Under the pieces are notes generated by a model. That model was not told the origin of the DNA. It saw only the letters and a list, made by a program, of their open reading frames with translations, and did not search any database. A stretch of DNA of 64,000 nucleotides from Sphingomonas quercus (lineage in GTDB: Bacteria; Pseudomonadota; Alphaproteobacteria; Sphingomonadales; Sphingomonadaceae). Positions within the stretch are counted from its first letter, which is position 1. The number at the start of each line of letters is the position of its first letter. Made by a program: the position numbers and the translations under genes. The DNA is taken from assembly GCF_018863195.1 (NCBI RefSeq), contig NZ_JAHKRT010000002.1, forward strand, positions 496,001 through 560,000, written 5' to 3'. This document shows positions 26,163 through 34,962 of the stretch, one piece after another.

Positions 26163-26616
26163 GGGCGACCGGCGCGCCCCCTCCCGGGGGGGCGTCGGAC
26201 GCCAGGCTGCGATGCGGTCCCCGCGCGGTGAGGTCATCACCCGCCCCAAGCTTTTGCGCGTGATGCTGGGCCGCATGCCGGCCCGCACGGATCGGAGCCG
26301 CACGGCGCCCCCTATCCTGTCGAGAATTCTTACAATGTTGTTGCGACGCAAAAACAACGCTCGCGGCTTAATCGTTTCGGGAACGACGCCGGCGCGGCAA
26401 TTGGCGTGAAAAATGCGCTCAATCCATGGAACCAAGTCTGACGAGGCCGTGAGAGGCTTGGCTCGCCGGCACGATCTCGCCACTAAGTTCCATAGTGTCG
26501 GGCCTGCTGACGATGCTGGCGCAAGTAATCGGAATGCGATCCCGGAAAACGTCTTGCTCCCGCGGATTTTCGTAGGTGGCACGGCTCTTGCTAATCGGGT
26601 CGCGGAAGGATTAACC
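26163..26616. other. 454-base regulatory gap between the two PEPxxWA-CTERM genes
   Basis: Begins with a GC hairpin (CGCCCCC/GGGGGCG type, about 26174-26195, no T-run) behind the first gene. It then becomes AT-richer. It holds ATGGAAC (26426-26432) and GTTCCAT (26487-26493), a 7-bp inverted pair 54 bases apart, and a sigma-54-type promoter at 26577-26592. The paired repeats are at a distance suitable for an activator site. The open frame that crosses the region does not look coding. Confidence 0.6.
26577..26592 (+). promoter_or_regulatory. Sigma-54 (RpoN) promoter, -24/-12
   Basis: TGGCACG (26577-26583), four bases, TTGCT (26588-26592). This matches the RpoN consensus TGGCACG-N4-TTGCW exactly in both boxes. 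The expected start of transcription is about 12 bases downstream, just before the ribosome site GGAAGG and ATG 26617. Confidence 0.75.
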
Positions 26617-27285
26617 ATGACCAGAATTAGTATGCTTTTGACTACCGTGGGCATCGCCGCAGTCGCGGCCGCTGCTCCGGCCTCTGCCACCATCGTTCTT
26701 GTCGATGCGAGCTCGATCCAGGGCGACAATGTCCTGTTCAATACGGGCGTGCAGACCGGCACCACCGTTACCGGCTCCACTCTCGGCGGCAACGCCATCG
26801 CTTTCACGGGTTCGACCGTTGGAGGCGGAAACATCATTCGTGCCCAGGGCGGTCAGGCCCGGCTCGAAGGTGCACTGAACACCGCGACCCGCAACCCGAA
26901 CGACACGTTGGCGCTGAGCTCGCTGAACTTCGCGCTGGTCGGCGGCGGCACCTTCAACGACCTGGAGTTCAACCTCTTCGGCGAGGGCGCAACTGCAGTC
27001 ACGTTCGCGCTGACCGACAACCAGGGCGAGGTGTTCAACTTCGTTCAGGCGCTCGGCAACGGCCAGAACAGGTTCGGCTTTCAGGGCATCGACGGCGAGA
27101 GCATTGCCAGCGTCTCGCTGAGCTTCAACGGCACCGGCGTTGGCGACGTTCGCCAGATCCGCCTCACCGAGACGCCGGCAGCCCCGGCCGTGCCGGAGCC
27201 CGCCACGTGGGCCATGATGCTCGTGGGCTTCGGCTTCGTCGGCTACGGCATGCGTGGGCGGCGGGTGATCGCCACGCTCGCCTGA
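26617..27285 (+). CDS. PEPxxWA-CTERM sorted exported protein
   Basis: Exported protein of 222 residues with a signal peptide (ISMLLTTVGIAAVAAAAPASA), a beta-rich Gly/Asn/Thr body, and the sorting tail VPEPATWAMMLVGFGFVGYG plus MRGRR. The body differs from the neighbouring PEPxxWA protein, so they are not close paralogues outside the tail. ATG 26617 is set by GGAAGG and by the sigma-54 promoter that ends 24 bases upstream; the longer open frame from 26413 would begin before that promoter. RpoN control of PEP-CTERM genes is known in other bacteria such as Zoogloea. Confidence 0.9.
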   Translation: MTRISMLLTTVGIAAVAAAAPASATIVLVDASSIQGDNVLFNTGVQTGTTVTGSTLGGNAIAFTGSTVGGGNIIRAQGGQARLEGALNTATRNPNDTLALSSLNFALVGGGTFNDLEFNLFGEGATAVTFALTDNQGEVFNFVQALGNGQNRFGFQGIDGESIASVSLSFNGTGVGDVRQIRLTETPAAPAVPEPATWAMMLVGFGFVGYGMRGRRVIATLA

Positions 27286-27302
27286 CGCAATTTCCGATGT
27301 GG

Positions 27303-27329
27303 GGAGGGGGGCGCTTGCGCCCTCCTTTT
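27303..27329 (+). terminator. Terminator after second PEPxxWA-CTERM gene
   Basis: GGAGG with GCG paired to CGC and CCTCC (27303-27325), followed by TTTT and then ATTTT. A plus-strand intrinsic terminator 18 bases behind the stop codon. Confidence 0.7.
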
Positions 27330-27374
27330 CATTTTGAGTGCTGATTAGCGGCGATAATCCCTGTCCCCGCCGCG

Positions 27375-27399
27375 CCGCCGCTTCGCTTTCGAGCGGCGG
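27375..27399 (-). terminator. Hairpin at 3' end of mscS-like gene
   Basis: CCGCCGCT (27375-27382) and AGCGGCGG (27392-27399) form a perfect 8-bp stem directly behind the stop of the minus-strand channel gene. No T-run. Confidence 0.4.
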
Positions 27400-28647
27400 T
27401 CAGGCCCGGTTGCCCGCGCTGCCGTTCGATCGGCCCGCCTGCTGCTTCTCGTCATCGGTGACGCCGCCGGGCTCGACCGGCCGCCTCTCCGGATAGGGCA
27501 TGATCAGTGCACCGTCGGGAGCGGCGGTGAAGGTGGTCTGCGTCGGATACGGGATGGAAATGCCCTCGGCGGCGAAGCGCTTCATGATCGAGACGAGCAG
27601 CCGGTCGCGCATCGGATGGGCGATCGACCAGTCGTTGCCGGGCACGTCGACCAGAACCGCAAAGTCGAGGCTGCTGGGGCCAAACGATTCGAAACCGGCG
27701 CGGGCCGCCTTGCCGCCTTCCGCCTCGATAAGCTCGGTCAGGATCCGGGGCAGGCGGGCGAGCGTTTCGGGGGGCGTTTCGTAGGCGACGCCGATCATGA
27801 ACGACAGGCGGATATGGTCGCGCTCGGAAACGTTCAGGATTTCCTTGTCGAGCAACGCCTTGTTGGCGATCACCCGCAACTCGCCGGTATAGGCGCGGAT
27901 GCGGGTGGACTTGAGCCCGATTGCCTCGATCGTGCCCGAGCTGTTGCCGAAGCTGATCGCATCGCCGCGCGAGAAGGGCCGGTCGAAGATGATCGCCAGG
28001 GCCGCGAACAGGTCGGCAAAGATGCCCTGCGCGGCCAGGCCGATGGCGATGCCGCCGACGCCGAGGCCGGCGACCAGGCCGGTGACGTTGACGCCGAGAT
28101 TGTCGAGCATCACCACCAGCGCAATGGCAAACACCACCGCGCTGACCAGCAGGCGGATCAGCCCCATCGCGTTGAGCACGGCCTCGCCCTGATAGCCTTC
28201 CGCCGAGGTGCGATGCTCGATCGAACCGATGATCAGCTCTCGTGCCCAGATCGCGGCCTGAAACACCGCGGCGACCGTGAACAGGAAGGTGATCGCCCGA
28301 TCGAGCGCGGGCGGGGGCGCCGCATAGCCGTCGACGAGGCGAACTGCGGTCATGATGATGAAGAAGCTGGTGGTCTTGCTCACCGCGCGGCCGAGAATCG
28401 TCAACCAGTCCGTGCGCGGGCGATCGGGCCGGCACAATTTGTTGCCGAGCCCACGTAGCGCGTAGAGAGCAGACGCGATGGCGAGTCCGATCACGCCGGC
28501 GATCAGAACCTGCAGCCAGTGCAGATAAAGCCATGCGGTGGTCGAGACCCACATTTCCTGCGCCTGATGCTGAAAGCCTTCAAGCCGTTGCTGCGACGTG
28601 GCTATGCTGTTGCTGCTGGCCGTGGCGGCGGTGTTGCTGGCGGTCAT
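27400..28647 (-). CDS. MscS-family mechanosensitive ion channel
   Basis: Inner-membrane channel of 415 residues that releases solutes on hypo-osmotic shock. About four membrane helices precede the pore helix region (GLVAGLGVGGIAIGLAAQGIFADLFAALAI), which contains the Gly/Ala-rich packing pattern of MscS TM3. The beta domain (FDRPFSRGDAI, GTIEAIGLKSTRIR) and a C-terminal alpha/beta domain follow. The N-terminal region is longer than in E. coli MscS (286 residues), making this a larger family member. It stands alone on the minus strand. Confidence 0.92.
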   Translation of the reverse strand: MTASNTAATASSNSIATSQQRLEGFQHQAQEMWVSTTAWLYLHWLQVLIAGVIGLAIASALYALRGLGNKLCRPDRPRTDWLTILGRAVSKTTSFFIIMTAVRLVDGYAAPPPALDRAITFLFTVAAVFQAAIWARELIIGSIEHRTSAEGYQGEAVLNAMGLIRLLVSAVVFAIALVVMLDNLGVNVTGLVAGLGVGGIAIGLAAQGIFADLFAALAIIFDRPFSRGDAISFGNSSGTIEAIGLKSTRIRAYTGELRVIANKALLDKEILNVSERDHIRLSFMIGVAYETPPETLARLPRILTELIEAEGGKAARAGFESFGPSSLDFAVLVDVPGNDWSIAHPMRDRLLVSIMKRFAAEGISIPYPTQTTFTAAPDGALIMPYPERRPVEPGGVTDDEKQQAGRSNGSAGNRA

Positions 28648-28888
28648 GAGGTCTCTTCGTTCTTTATGTGCGTAGCAGGGCCATCGCGGTGATTGTTTCG
28701 ATCGCTTCTGGCCCGTCCACCCCGATCCAACAAGGTTCGTTGGCCGGGATGGTTCCGAGCGGGCGCCGGGCCGGACGGCAACGGCGACGGCGTGCCTTTT
28801 TACGATCGGCCGGGGAAGGCAAGCCGCCCGCGATACGTTCCGCGATGACGGGAGGTTCCCCTATGAAGCGGATCACGGGAGGATTGGC

Positions 28889-30109
28889 ATGACGGAACGG
28901 GTCGACGTCGCGATCATCGGAGGCGGGGCCGCCGGAATCGCCGCCGCGCGGCATCTGTCGGGGCAGGGGCGGACGGCGCTCATCGTCGAGGCCGGGGCAC
29001 GCCTGGGCGGCCGGGCGCACACCGTCGATCTCGCCGGCCTGCCGCTGGATCTCGGTTGCGGCTGGCTGCACTCCGCCGAGCGTAATCCGCTCGTCTCCCT
29101 TGCCGAGGCGAAAGGGCTGAAGGTCGATCGCAGCGAGGCTGCCTGGGGGCGCCAGCTGCGCAACATCGGCGCGCCGGCCGGCGACCAGCATGCCGCGTGG
29201 GCTGCCTATGAGCGCTTTGTCGAGAGCCTCGCCAGCGATCCGCCCCCGGGGGACCGGGCCGGCGATGCGCTTGCCGGCGAGCCGTGGCGCCCGTTCATCG
29301 ACGCGCTCAGCAGCTTCATCAACGGCGTCGAGACGGACCAGCTCTCCGCTCGCGACTTCACCGCCTATGACACAGCGGCGAGCGAAACCAACTGGCGCCT
29401 GCCGTCCGGCTATGGCGCATTCATCGTCTCGCTGGCGGACGGGTTGCCGGTGGCGCTCGGCACGCGGGTCGAGGCCATCGCCGAGGAGGCGGGGGGCGTC
29501 CGCGTCGACACCGCTCGCGGCACGATCCGCGCCGGGGCGGCGATCGTCACCCTCTCCACCGGCGCACTGGCGCGCGGCACGATCCGCTTCGACCCGGCGG
29601 TCGACGATCACCTCCACGCTGCCGCCCAGCTGCCGCTCGGCCTCGCCGACAAGCTGTTCCTGTCGATCGCGGAGCCGGAGGCGGTGCCGGCCGAATCGCA
29701 CCTGCTCGGCCGTTTCGACGACGCGGCGACCGGCAGCTATTATCTGCGCCCGTTCGGCCGCCCTGTCGTCGAATGCTTCCTCGGCGGCGCGCATGCCCGC
29801 GCGCTGGAGGAGCAGGACGCCGCCGCCTTTGCGATCGAGGAGCTGGGGAGCCTGCTCGGCGCCAGCTTCGCGCGCGGGCTTGCCCCGATCGCCGTGACGC
29901 GCTGGGCCGCGGAACCCGGCATCTTCGGCTCGTACAGCCACGCCCTGCCCGGCCATGCCGCTGCCCGTGCCGTGCTGGCGCGGCCGGCAAGCGAGCGGCT
30001 GGCCTTTGCCGGCGAGGCCTGTTCGGCGCAGGATTTCTCCACCGTCCACGGCGCCTGGGCGAGCGGCATCGCCGCCGCGCGGTGGATTGCGGGAGGCGGC
30101 GCGCGCTGA
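28889..30109 (+). CDS. FAD-dependent amine oxidase-type flavoprotein
   Basis: Flavoprotein of 406 residues in the flavin monoamine oxidase family, which oxidises amines to imines. The FAD dinucleotide site is at the N-terminus (VAIIGGGAAGIAAARHL, then EAGARLGGRAHTV), and the C-terminal FAD signature is FAGEACSAQDFSTVHGAWASGIAAA. No signal peptide. GGGAGG seven bases upstream fixes ATG 28889. An MFS exporter gene follows 88 bases later on the same strand. The substrate cannot be inferred. Confidence 0.9.
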   Translation: MTERVDVAIIGGGAAGIAAARHLSGQGRTALIVEAGARLGGRAHTVDLAGLPLDLGCGWLHSAERNPLVSLAEAKGLKVDRSEAAWGRQLRNIGAPAGDQHAAWAAYERFVESLASDPPPGDRAGDALAGEPWRPFIDALSSFINGVETDQLSARDFTAYDTAASETNWRLPSGYGAFIVSLADGLPVALGTRVEAIAEEAGGVRVDTARGTIRAGAAIVTLSTGALARGTIRFDPAVDDHLHAAAQLPLGLADKLFLSIAEPEAVPAESHLLGRFDDAATGSYYLRPFGRPVVECFLGGAHARALEEQDAAAFAIEELGSLLGASFARGLAPIAVTRWAAEPGIFGSYSHALPGHAAARAVLARPASERLAFAGEACSAQDFSTVHGAWASGIAAARWIAGGGAR

Positions 30110-30197
30110 TCTTTCTCGCACCGCACCTATTGCGAACCGCCCGCCGGCTCCCTTATCTGCGCCCACCGCATCCCGCATCGCAGCAAGGACCAGGCCG

Positions 30198-31388
30198 ATG
30201 ACCCAGATCGCGCGCGCCGTTCACCCCGGCCTTGTCATGATAGCGCTCGCAATGGGCGGCTTCGCGATCGGCACCACCGAGTTCGCGGCGATGAGCCTGC
30301 TCCCCTATTTCTCCGCCGGGCTGAATATCGACGCGCCGACCGCCGGCCATGTCATCAGCGCCTATGCCCTCGGCGTGGTGACGGGCGCGCCGGTGATCGC
30401 CGTGCTCGGCGCGCGCGTGCCGCGGCGGACGCTGCTGATCGGGCTGATGATCATGTTCGCCCTCGCCAACGGCCTGAGCGCGCTGGCGCCGACCTATGGC
30501 TGGATGCTCGCCTTCCGTTTCCTGAGCGGATTGCCACATGGCGCCTATTTCGGCGTGGCGGCGCTGGTCGCGGCGGGGCTGGTGCCAGCCAACCGGCGCG
30601 CGCAGGCGGTCTCGCGGGTGATGGCCGGGCTGACGGTGGCGACGATCATCGGCGTGCCGGCTGCCAACGGACTGGGGCAGCTGCTCGGCTGGCGCTGGGG
30701 CTTCGGCATCGTCGCCGTCCTCGCGCTGATCACTGCGTTGCTCGTCTGGCGCTTCGCCCCGCATGATCGCGTGGCCGAGGGCGCGAGCCCGTTGCGTGAA
30801 TTGCAGGCGCTCGGTCGGCGGCAGGTGTGGCTGACGCTGGCCACGGGCGCGATCGGCTTTGGCGGATTGTTCGCCGTCTACACCTATGTCGCCTCGACGA
30901 TGCTGGAGGTGACCCATGTCTCGCCGGCTCTGGTGCCGCTGGTGCTCGGCATTTTCGGGCTGGGGCTGACGGCGGGCAATCTCGGCGCGGCGTGGGCGGC
31001 GGACCGGGCGCTGATGCCGACGGCGGCCGGGATGCTGCTGTGGAGCGCGCTGTCGCTGGCGATCTTTCCCTTCGCGGCGGGCAATATCTGGACGCTGTCG
31101 GCGGCGATCTTCCTGATCGGCTGCGGCGGCGGGCTCGGCACGGTGCTGCAGACCCGGCTGATGGACGTCGCGGGTGAGGCGCAGACGCTCGCCGCGGCCC
31201 TCCACCACAGCGCCTTCAACATCGCCAATGCGCTCGGACCCTGGCTGGGCGGCCTGGCGATCGCTGCCGGCTATGCCTGGACGTCGACCGGCTGGGTCGG
31301 GTGCCTGCTGGCGCTGGCCGGGCTGGCGATGCTCGGCGTCTCCGCGCTCGACGACCGCCGGGCCGCCGAGGTCTGCTGCGCGCCCTAG
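30198..31388 (+). CDS. MFS transporter, AraJ-type efflux family
   Basis: Twelve-helix inner-membrane transporter of 396 residues. The first helix has GGFAIGTTEFAAMSLLPYF, typical of the AraJ/PbuE-like drug-proton antiporter group, and LGARVPRRTLLIGLM is the motif A loop between helices 2 and 3. Relatives export sugars, nucleosides or drugs. ATG 30198 with AAGGA upstream is chosen; the open frame to 29955 overlaps the flavoprotein gene. It may be cotranscribed with that gene. Its stop overlaps the 3' end of the opposing GGDEF-EAL gene by 4 bases. Confidence 0.9.
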   Translation: MTQIARAVHPGLVMIALAMGGFAIGTTEFAAMSLLPYFSAGLNIDAPTAGHVISAYALGVVTGAPVIAVLGARVPRRTLLIGLMIMFALANGLSALAPTYGWMLAFRFLSGLPHGAYFGVAALVAAGLVPANRRAQAVSRVMAGLTVATIIGVPAANGLGQLLGWRWGFGIVAVLALITALLVWRFAPHDRVAEGASPLRELQALGRRQVWLTLATGAIGFGGLFAVYTYVASTMLEVTHVSPALVPLVLGIFGLGLTAGNLGAAWAADRALMPTAAGMLLWSALSLAIFPFAAGNIWTLSAAIFLIGCGGGLGTVLQTRLMDVAGEAQTLAAALHHSAFNIANALGPWLGGLAIAAGYAWTSTGWVGCLLALAGLAMLGVSALDDRRAAEVCCAP

Positions 31389-33544
31389 GCGGTAAGCGAG
31401 GCGCGCACGAGGCCGAATTTCTCCGCAAACAGCTCCGCCGGCACCGGCCGGCCGAACAGATAGCCCTGCCCTTCCTCGCAATCCTGCTCCCGCAGAAGCA
31501 GATGCTGCGCCTCCGTCTCGACGCCCTCGGCGATCACGGAGAGGTCGAGTTGATGGCTTAGGGTGATCAGCGACAGCACGATCGCCCGGTCATGCTCGGA
31601 TTCCTGCATCGCCTGGATGAAGCTCTTGTCGATCTTGATGTGGCTGATCGGATAGCTTTTCAGCAGGTTGAGCGAGGCATAGCCGGTGCCGAAATCGTCG
31701 AAGGCGAGCGCCACGCCGCGGGCGCGCAGCGCGCGCAGCTGGGGCAGCACGAGATCCTCGCGGTCGAGCACGATATTCTCGGTGATCTCCACCTCCAGTG
31801 CGCCGGGCGGCAGATCGTGGCGGACAAGCAGTCGATCGATCTGGGCTGGCAGATCGGTGCGGAACTGGGCGGCGAACAGGTTGACGCTCATCCGGAAGTC
31901 GGGCTGCGCCGGCAGCCATTGGGCGACCTGCGCGGAGGCTGTCTCCAGAATCCACGCCCCCACCGTCGCGGCGAGCGAGCCGCCTTCCAGCGCCGGGAGG
32001 AAAGCCGCCGGCTGCAACAGGCCGCGCACCGGATGGCGCCAGCGGATCAGTGCCTCGGCGCCGGTCAGCGCGCCGTCGGCCAGCCGGCATTGCGGCTGGT
32101 AATGCAGCACGAACTCGCCGCGCTCGACGGCGCGATGCAGTTCGGCATCGTACATGCGCCGCGCGAATGCCTCTGACCGCAGCGCCGGCACGTAGAGGAA
32201 GGAGCGGCCGCGCCCGTCGGTCTTGGCCTGGAACAGCGCGAGGTCGGCGCTCGACAGCAGCTCGTCGACGGTGCCGCCATGGTCCGGGGCGATGGCGAGG
32301 CCGCAACTGCCGGCGACGCGCACCTCATGCCCGTCGATGCGGATCGGGCAGGCGATCGCGGCGATGACGGTGTCGGCGAGTTCGCTGGCGCGCGCCGCCA
32401 TGTCTGGGCCGACGAGCAGGATGGCGAATTCGTCCCCGCCGATGCGCGCGGCGACATCCTCCGGCCCGATCGCCGAGGCAAGCCGCGCCGCCACCTCATG
32501 CAGGATGGCATCGCCGACGGCGTGGCCGAGCGTGTCGTTGACGTCCTTGAAACCGTCCAGGTCGATCATGATCAGGCCCGGCGCTTCCGTCCGCAAGGCA
32601 GCCGCGGCGCGGGCGTGCAGCAGGTTGCGGTTGGGCAGGCCGGTCAGGCTGTCATAATTGGCGAGGCGGTACAAAGTCTCCGAATGATTGAGCTGATAGG
32701 TGGCATCGCGCACCACCGCGCCGAAATTGACCGCGCCGCCTTCTTTCCACCGCAACCAGGTGAATTCGGCGAGGAACAGCGAGCCGTCCTTGCGCGCGCC
32801 GGTGAGCGTTTCCGGTCCGGAATGGCCGCCCTCCAGCATCTTGCGCGCCGCCGAGTTCAGCCTCTCGCGGTCCATCGCCGCGACGAGCATGTCGATGCCG
32901 CCGGCGCAGGCGTCCGCGGCGGCGTGGCCGAACAGGGTGGCCGCCATGTCGTTCCAGACGGTGATGCGGCAGGCGCCATCGAAGCAGAAAACCGCGTCCG
33001 GCGAGTTGCTCGCGCTGGCGGCGAGGCGAGACGGCAGCGCGTCCGCCGCCACCTCCAGCCGGCGCAGTTCCAGCTTGTCGGCGGCCATCCGTGCCAGCTC
33101 CTTCAGCCGGGTGCGATCCTCGGCGGTGAAGTGGGAACGTGGCTGCGAGTCGACGATGCACAGCGCGCCCAGCGCATGACCGCTCGGCGCGCGCAGCGGG
33201 ATGCCCGCGTAGAAGCGGATCAGCGCGCCGGCGACCAGCGGATTGTCGTGGAAGCGCGGATCGGCGAGCGCATCCTCCACCACCATCACATCATCCTGGG
33301 TGATGGCATGCGCACAGAATGACACGTCACGGCGCATGTCGCACGCGCCGATACCGGTGCTCGCCGCGAAGAATACCTCGTCGCGGCCGATCATGTTCAC
33401 CGCCGCGGCGGGCACGTCGAACAGGCGGGCGGCGATCTCGACGATCGGATCGAGGCTGGGCAACGGCTTGTCGGGCGACAGGCCGTAATCGGCCAGCGTC
33501 CGCAGCCTGCCGTCTTCGTCCTCGATCGCACTTGGGCAGCGCAT
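31385..33544 (-). CDS. GAF-PAS-GGDEF-EAL cyclic-di-GMP protein
   Basis: A 719-residue soluble sensor enzyme. Order: GAF (about 25-160, with CDMRRDVSFCAHAI), PAS (about 170-290), GGDEF (ARIGGDEFAIL, intact) and EAL (AEALIRW, MSVNLFAAQF, EITENI, DDFGTGYASL, IKIDKSF, AEGVET, QGYLFGRP, all intact). Both cyclase and phosphodiesterase sites look functional. It is the third cyclic-di-GMP protein of the window. Its start is divergent from the aminotransferase gene across 269 bases. Confidence 0.93.
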   Translation of the reverse strand: MRCPSAIEDEDGRLRTLADYGLSPDKPLPSLDPIVEIAARLFDVPAAAVNMIGRDEVFFAASTGIGACDMRRDVSFCAHAITQDDVMVVEDALADPRFHDNPLVAGALIRFYAGIPLRAPSGHALGALCIVDSQPRSHFTAEDRTRLKELARMAADKLELRRLEVAADALPSRLAASASNSPDAVFCFDGACRITVWNDMAATLFGHAAADACAGGIDMLVAAMDRERLNSAARKMLEGGHSGPETLTGARKDGSLFLAEFTWLRWKEGGAVNFGAVVRDATYQLNHSETLYRLANYDSLTGLPNRNLLHARAAAALRTEAPGLIMIDLDGFKDVNDTLGHAVGDAILHEVAARLASAIGPEDVAARIGGDEFAILLVGPDMAARASELADTVIAAIACPIRIDGHEVRVAGSCGLAIAPDHGGTVDELLSSADLALFQAKTDGRGRSFLYVPALRSEAFARRMYDAELHRAVERGEFVLHYQPQCRLADGALTGAEALIRWRHPVRGLLQPAAFLPALEGGSLAATVGAWILETASAQVAQWLPAQPDFRMSVNLFAAQFRTDLPAQIDRLLVRHDLPPGALEVEITENIVLDREDLVLPQLRALRARGVALAFDDFGTGYASLNLLKSYPISHIKIDKSFIQAMQESEHDRAIVLSLITLSHQLDLSVIAEGVETEAQHLLLREQDCEEGQGYLFGRPVPAELFAEKFGLVRASLTA

Positions 33545-33813
33545 GGCCTGCTTACCCCCCGGCTCTTTGATGCTGTTGCGACGCTATCCTGACAACATCC
33601 TTACGACTGGCCAAGCGTCAAACGCTCCACGATAGCCGTAAAAACGGCGAATCTGCCCGCTTTTTTCACGAAAGTAGAGCGCGGAGGGGTTCCGGGAAGG
33701 CCGGGCGCAGCCGCCTCTCGCCAGTTGAGCGGATCTAGCGGCGTGCATCGGGCGGGCTGGCCCTCCGGCCCGGAGCGGTGCAGTGAAGGCGGACACACGC
33801 CCCCGGAGGAACG

Positions 33814-34962
33814 ATGCACCCCCTCTTTGCCGGCCTCGGCACGACGATCTTCGAGGAGATGTCCGGCCTCGCCCGCCAGCACGGCGCGCTCAATCTCGGC
33901 CAGGGGTTTCCGGACGGGGACGGGCCGGAAGATGTCCGCCGGGCGGCGGCGGACGCGCTGATGACGCGCTCCAACCAATATCCGCCGATGGCCGGCCTGC
34001 CCGAACTGCGCGAGGCCGTGGCCGAGCATTATAACCGGCTGCAGGGGCTGGCGATCACCCCGGAGCATGTCCTCGTCACCTCGGGCGCGACGGAGGCCCT
34101 CGCCGCCGCCATCCTGGCGCTGGTCGACGAGGGCGACGAGGTGCTGCTGATCCAGCCGATGTATGACGCCTATCGCCCGCTCGTGCTGCGCGCCGGCGGC
34201 GTGCCCCGCTATCTCAGCCTGCGCCCGCCGCATTGGCGGCTGACGGCAGCGGAGGTCGACGCGGCCTTTGCCGGCGGGCCGAAGCTGGTGATCTTCAACG
34301 ATCCGCTCAATCCCGCCGCGCGGGCCTTCGATGCGGGCGAGATCGCGTTGCTCGCCGCCGCCTGCCGCCGGCACGGCACCATCGCGCTATGCGACGAGGT
34401 GTGGGAGCATGTGCTGTTCGACGGGCGCGAGCATCGGCCGCTGATCGGCGAGCCCGGAATGGCGGCGCAGGCGGTGAAGATCGGCTCGGCCGGCAAGATC
34501 TTCTCGATGACGGGGTGGAAGGTCGGTTTCGTCATCGCCGACCCGGCGCTGCTCCAGCCGATCGCGCGGGCGCACCAGTTCCTCACCTTCACGACGCCAC
34601 CCGCACTCCAGATCGGCGTCGCCTATGGCCTCGCCAAGGACGAGGCGCATTTCCGCGAGGCGCGGCTCGGCTACCAGCGCTCGCGCGACGTGCTGGCGGA
34701 GGGGCTCACGCGGGCCGGGTTCCGGGTGCTGCCGAGCGAGGGCACCTATTTCCTGTGCGCCGACCTTGCCGCCTCCGGTTTCGCGGAGGCCGACCGCGCT
34801 TTCTGCATGCGCGCCGTGCATGAGGCGGGCGTGGTGGCGATTCCGGTCTCGGCCTTCTACCACGAGGCGCCGGAGACCGGCATCATCCGCCTCTGTTTCG
34901 CCAAGCAGGATGCGATGCTGGCGGAGGGCGTTGCGCGGCTGGCCAGCCTCAGGAGTCGATGA
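33814..34962 (+). CDS. Class I/II PLP-dependent aminotransferase
   Basis: Fold-type I aminotransferase of 382 residues, of the group that includes methionine and kynurenine aminotransferases and DapC-like proteins. The PLP Lys is in [15 protein letters not shown]. The NxPxNP loop appears as NDPLNPAAR. The cofactor-binding Asp is in LCDEVWEH, where the usual Tyr (DEVYE) is Trp. The C-terminal Arg is in [17 protein letters not shown] before ATG 33814 is a strong ribosome site. It converges on an FMN oxidase with a 14-base overlap. Confidence 0.92.
   Translation: MHPLFAGLGTTIFEEMSGLARQHGALNLGQGFPDGDGPEDVRRAAADALMTRSNQYPPMAGLPELREAVAEHYNRLQGLAITPEHVLVTSGATEALAAAILALVDEGDEVLLIQPMYDAYRPLVLRAGGVPRYLSLRPPHWRLTAAEVDAAFAGGPKLVIFNDPLNPAARAFDAGEIALLAAACRRHGTIALCDEVWEHVLFDGREHRPLIGEPGMAAQAVKIGSAGKIFSMTGWKVGFVIADPALLQPIARAHQFLTFTTPPALQIGVAYGLAKDEAHFREARLGYQRSRDVLAEGLTRAGFRVLPSEGTYFLCADLAASGFAEADRAFCMRAVHEAGVVAIPVSAFYHEAPETGIIRLCFAKQDAMLAEGVARLASLRSR

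Noticed and set aside
26380-26410. GGAAC followed by GCGT, resembling an EcfG general-stress promoter
   Set aside because: The spacing is about 20 bases instead of 16-17 and the -10 box does not match; the RpoN site downstream explains the promoter better.
28668-28892. 74-codon plus-strand frame whose TGA overlaps the ATG of the amine oxidase gene
   Set aside because: The overlap looks like coupling, but the sequence is Arg-rich with no domain or signal and the frame begins inside the mscS promoter region; GGGAGG serves the oxidase alone.
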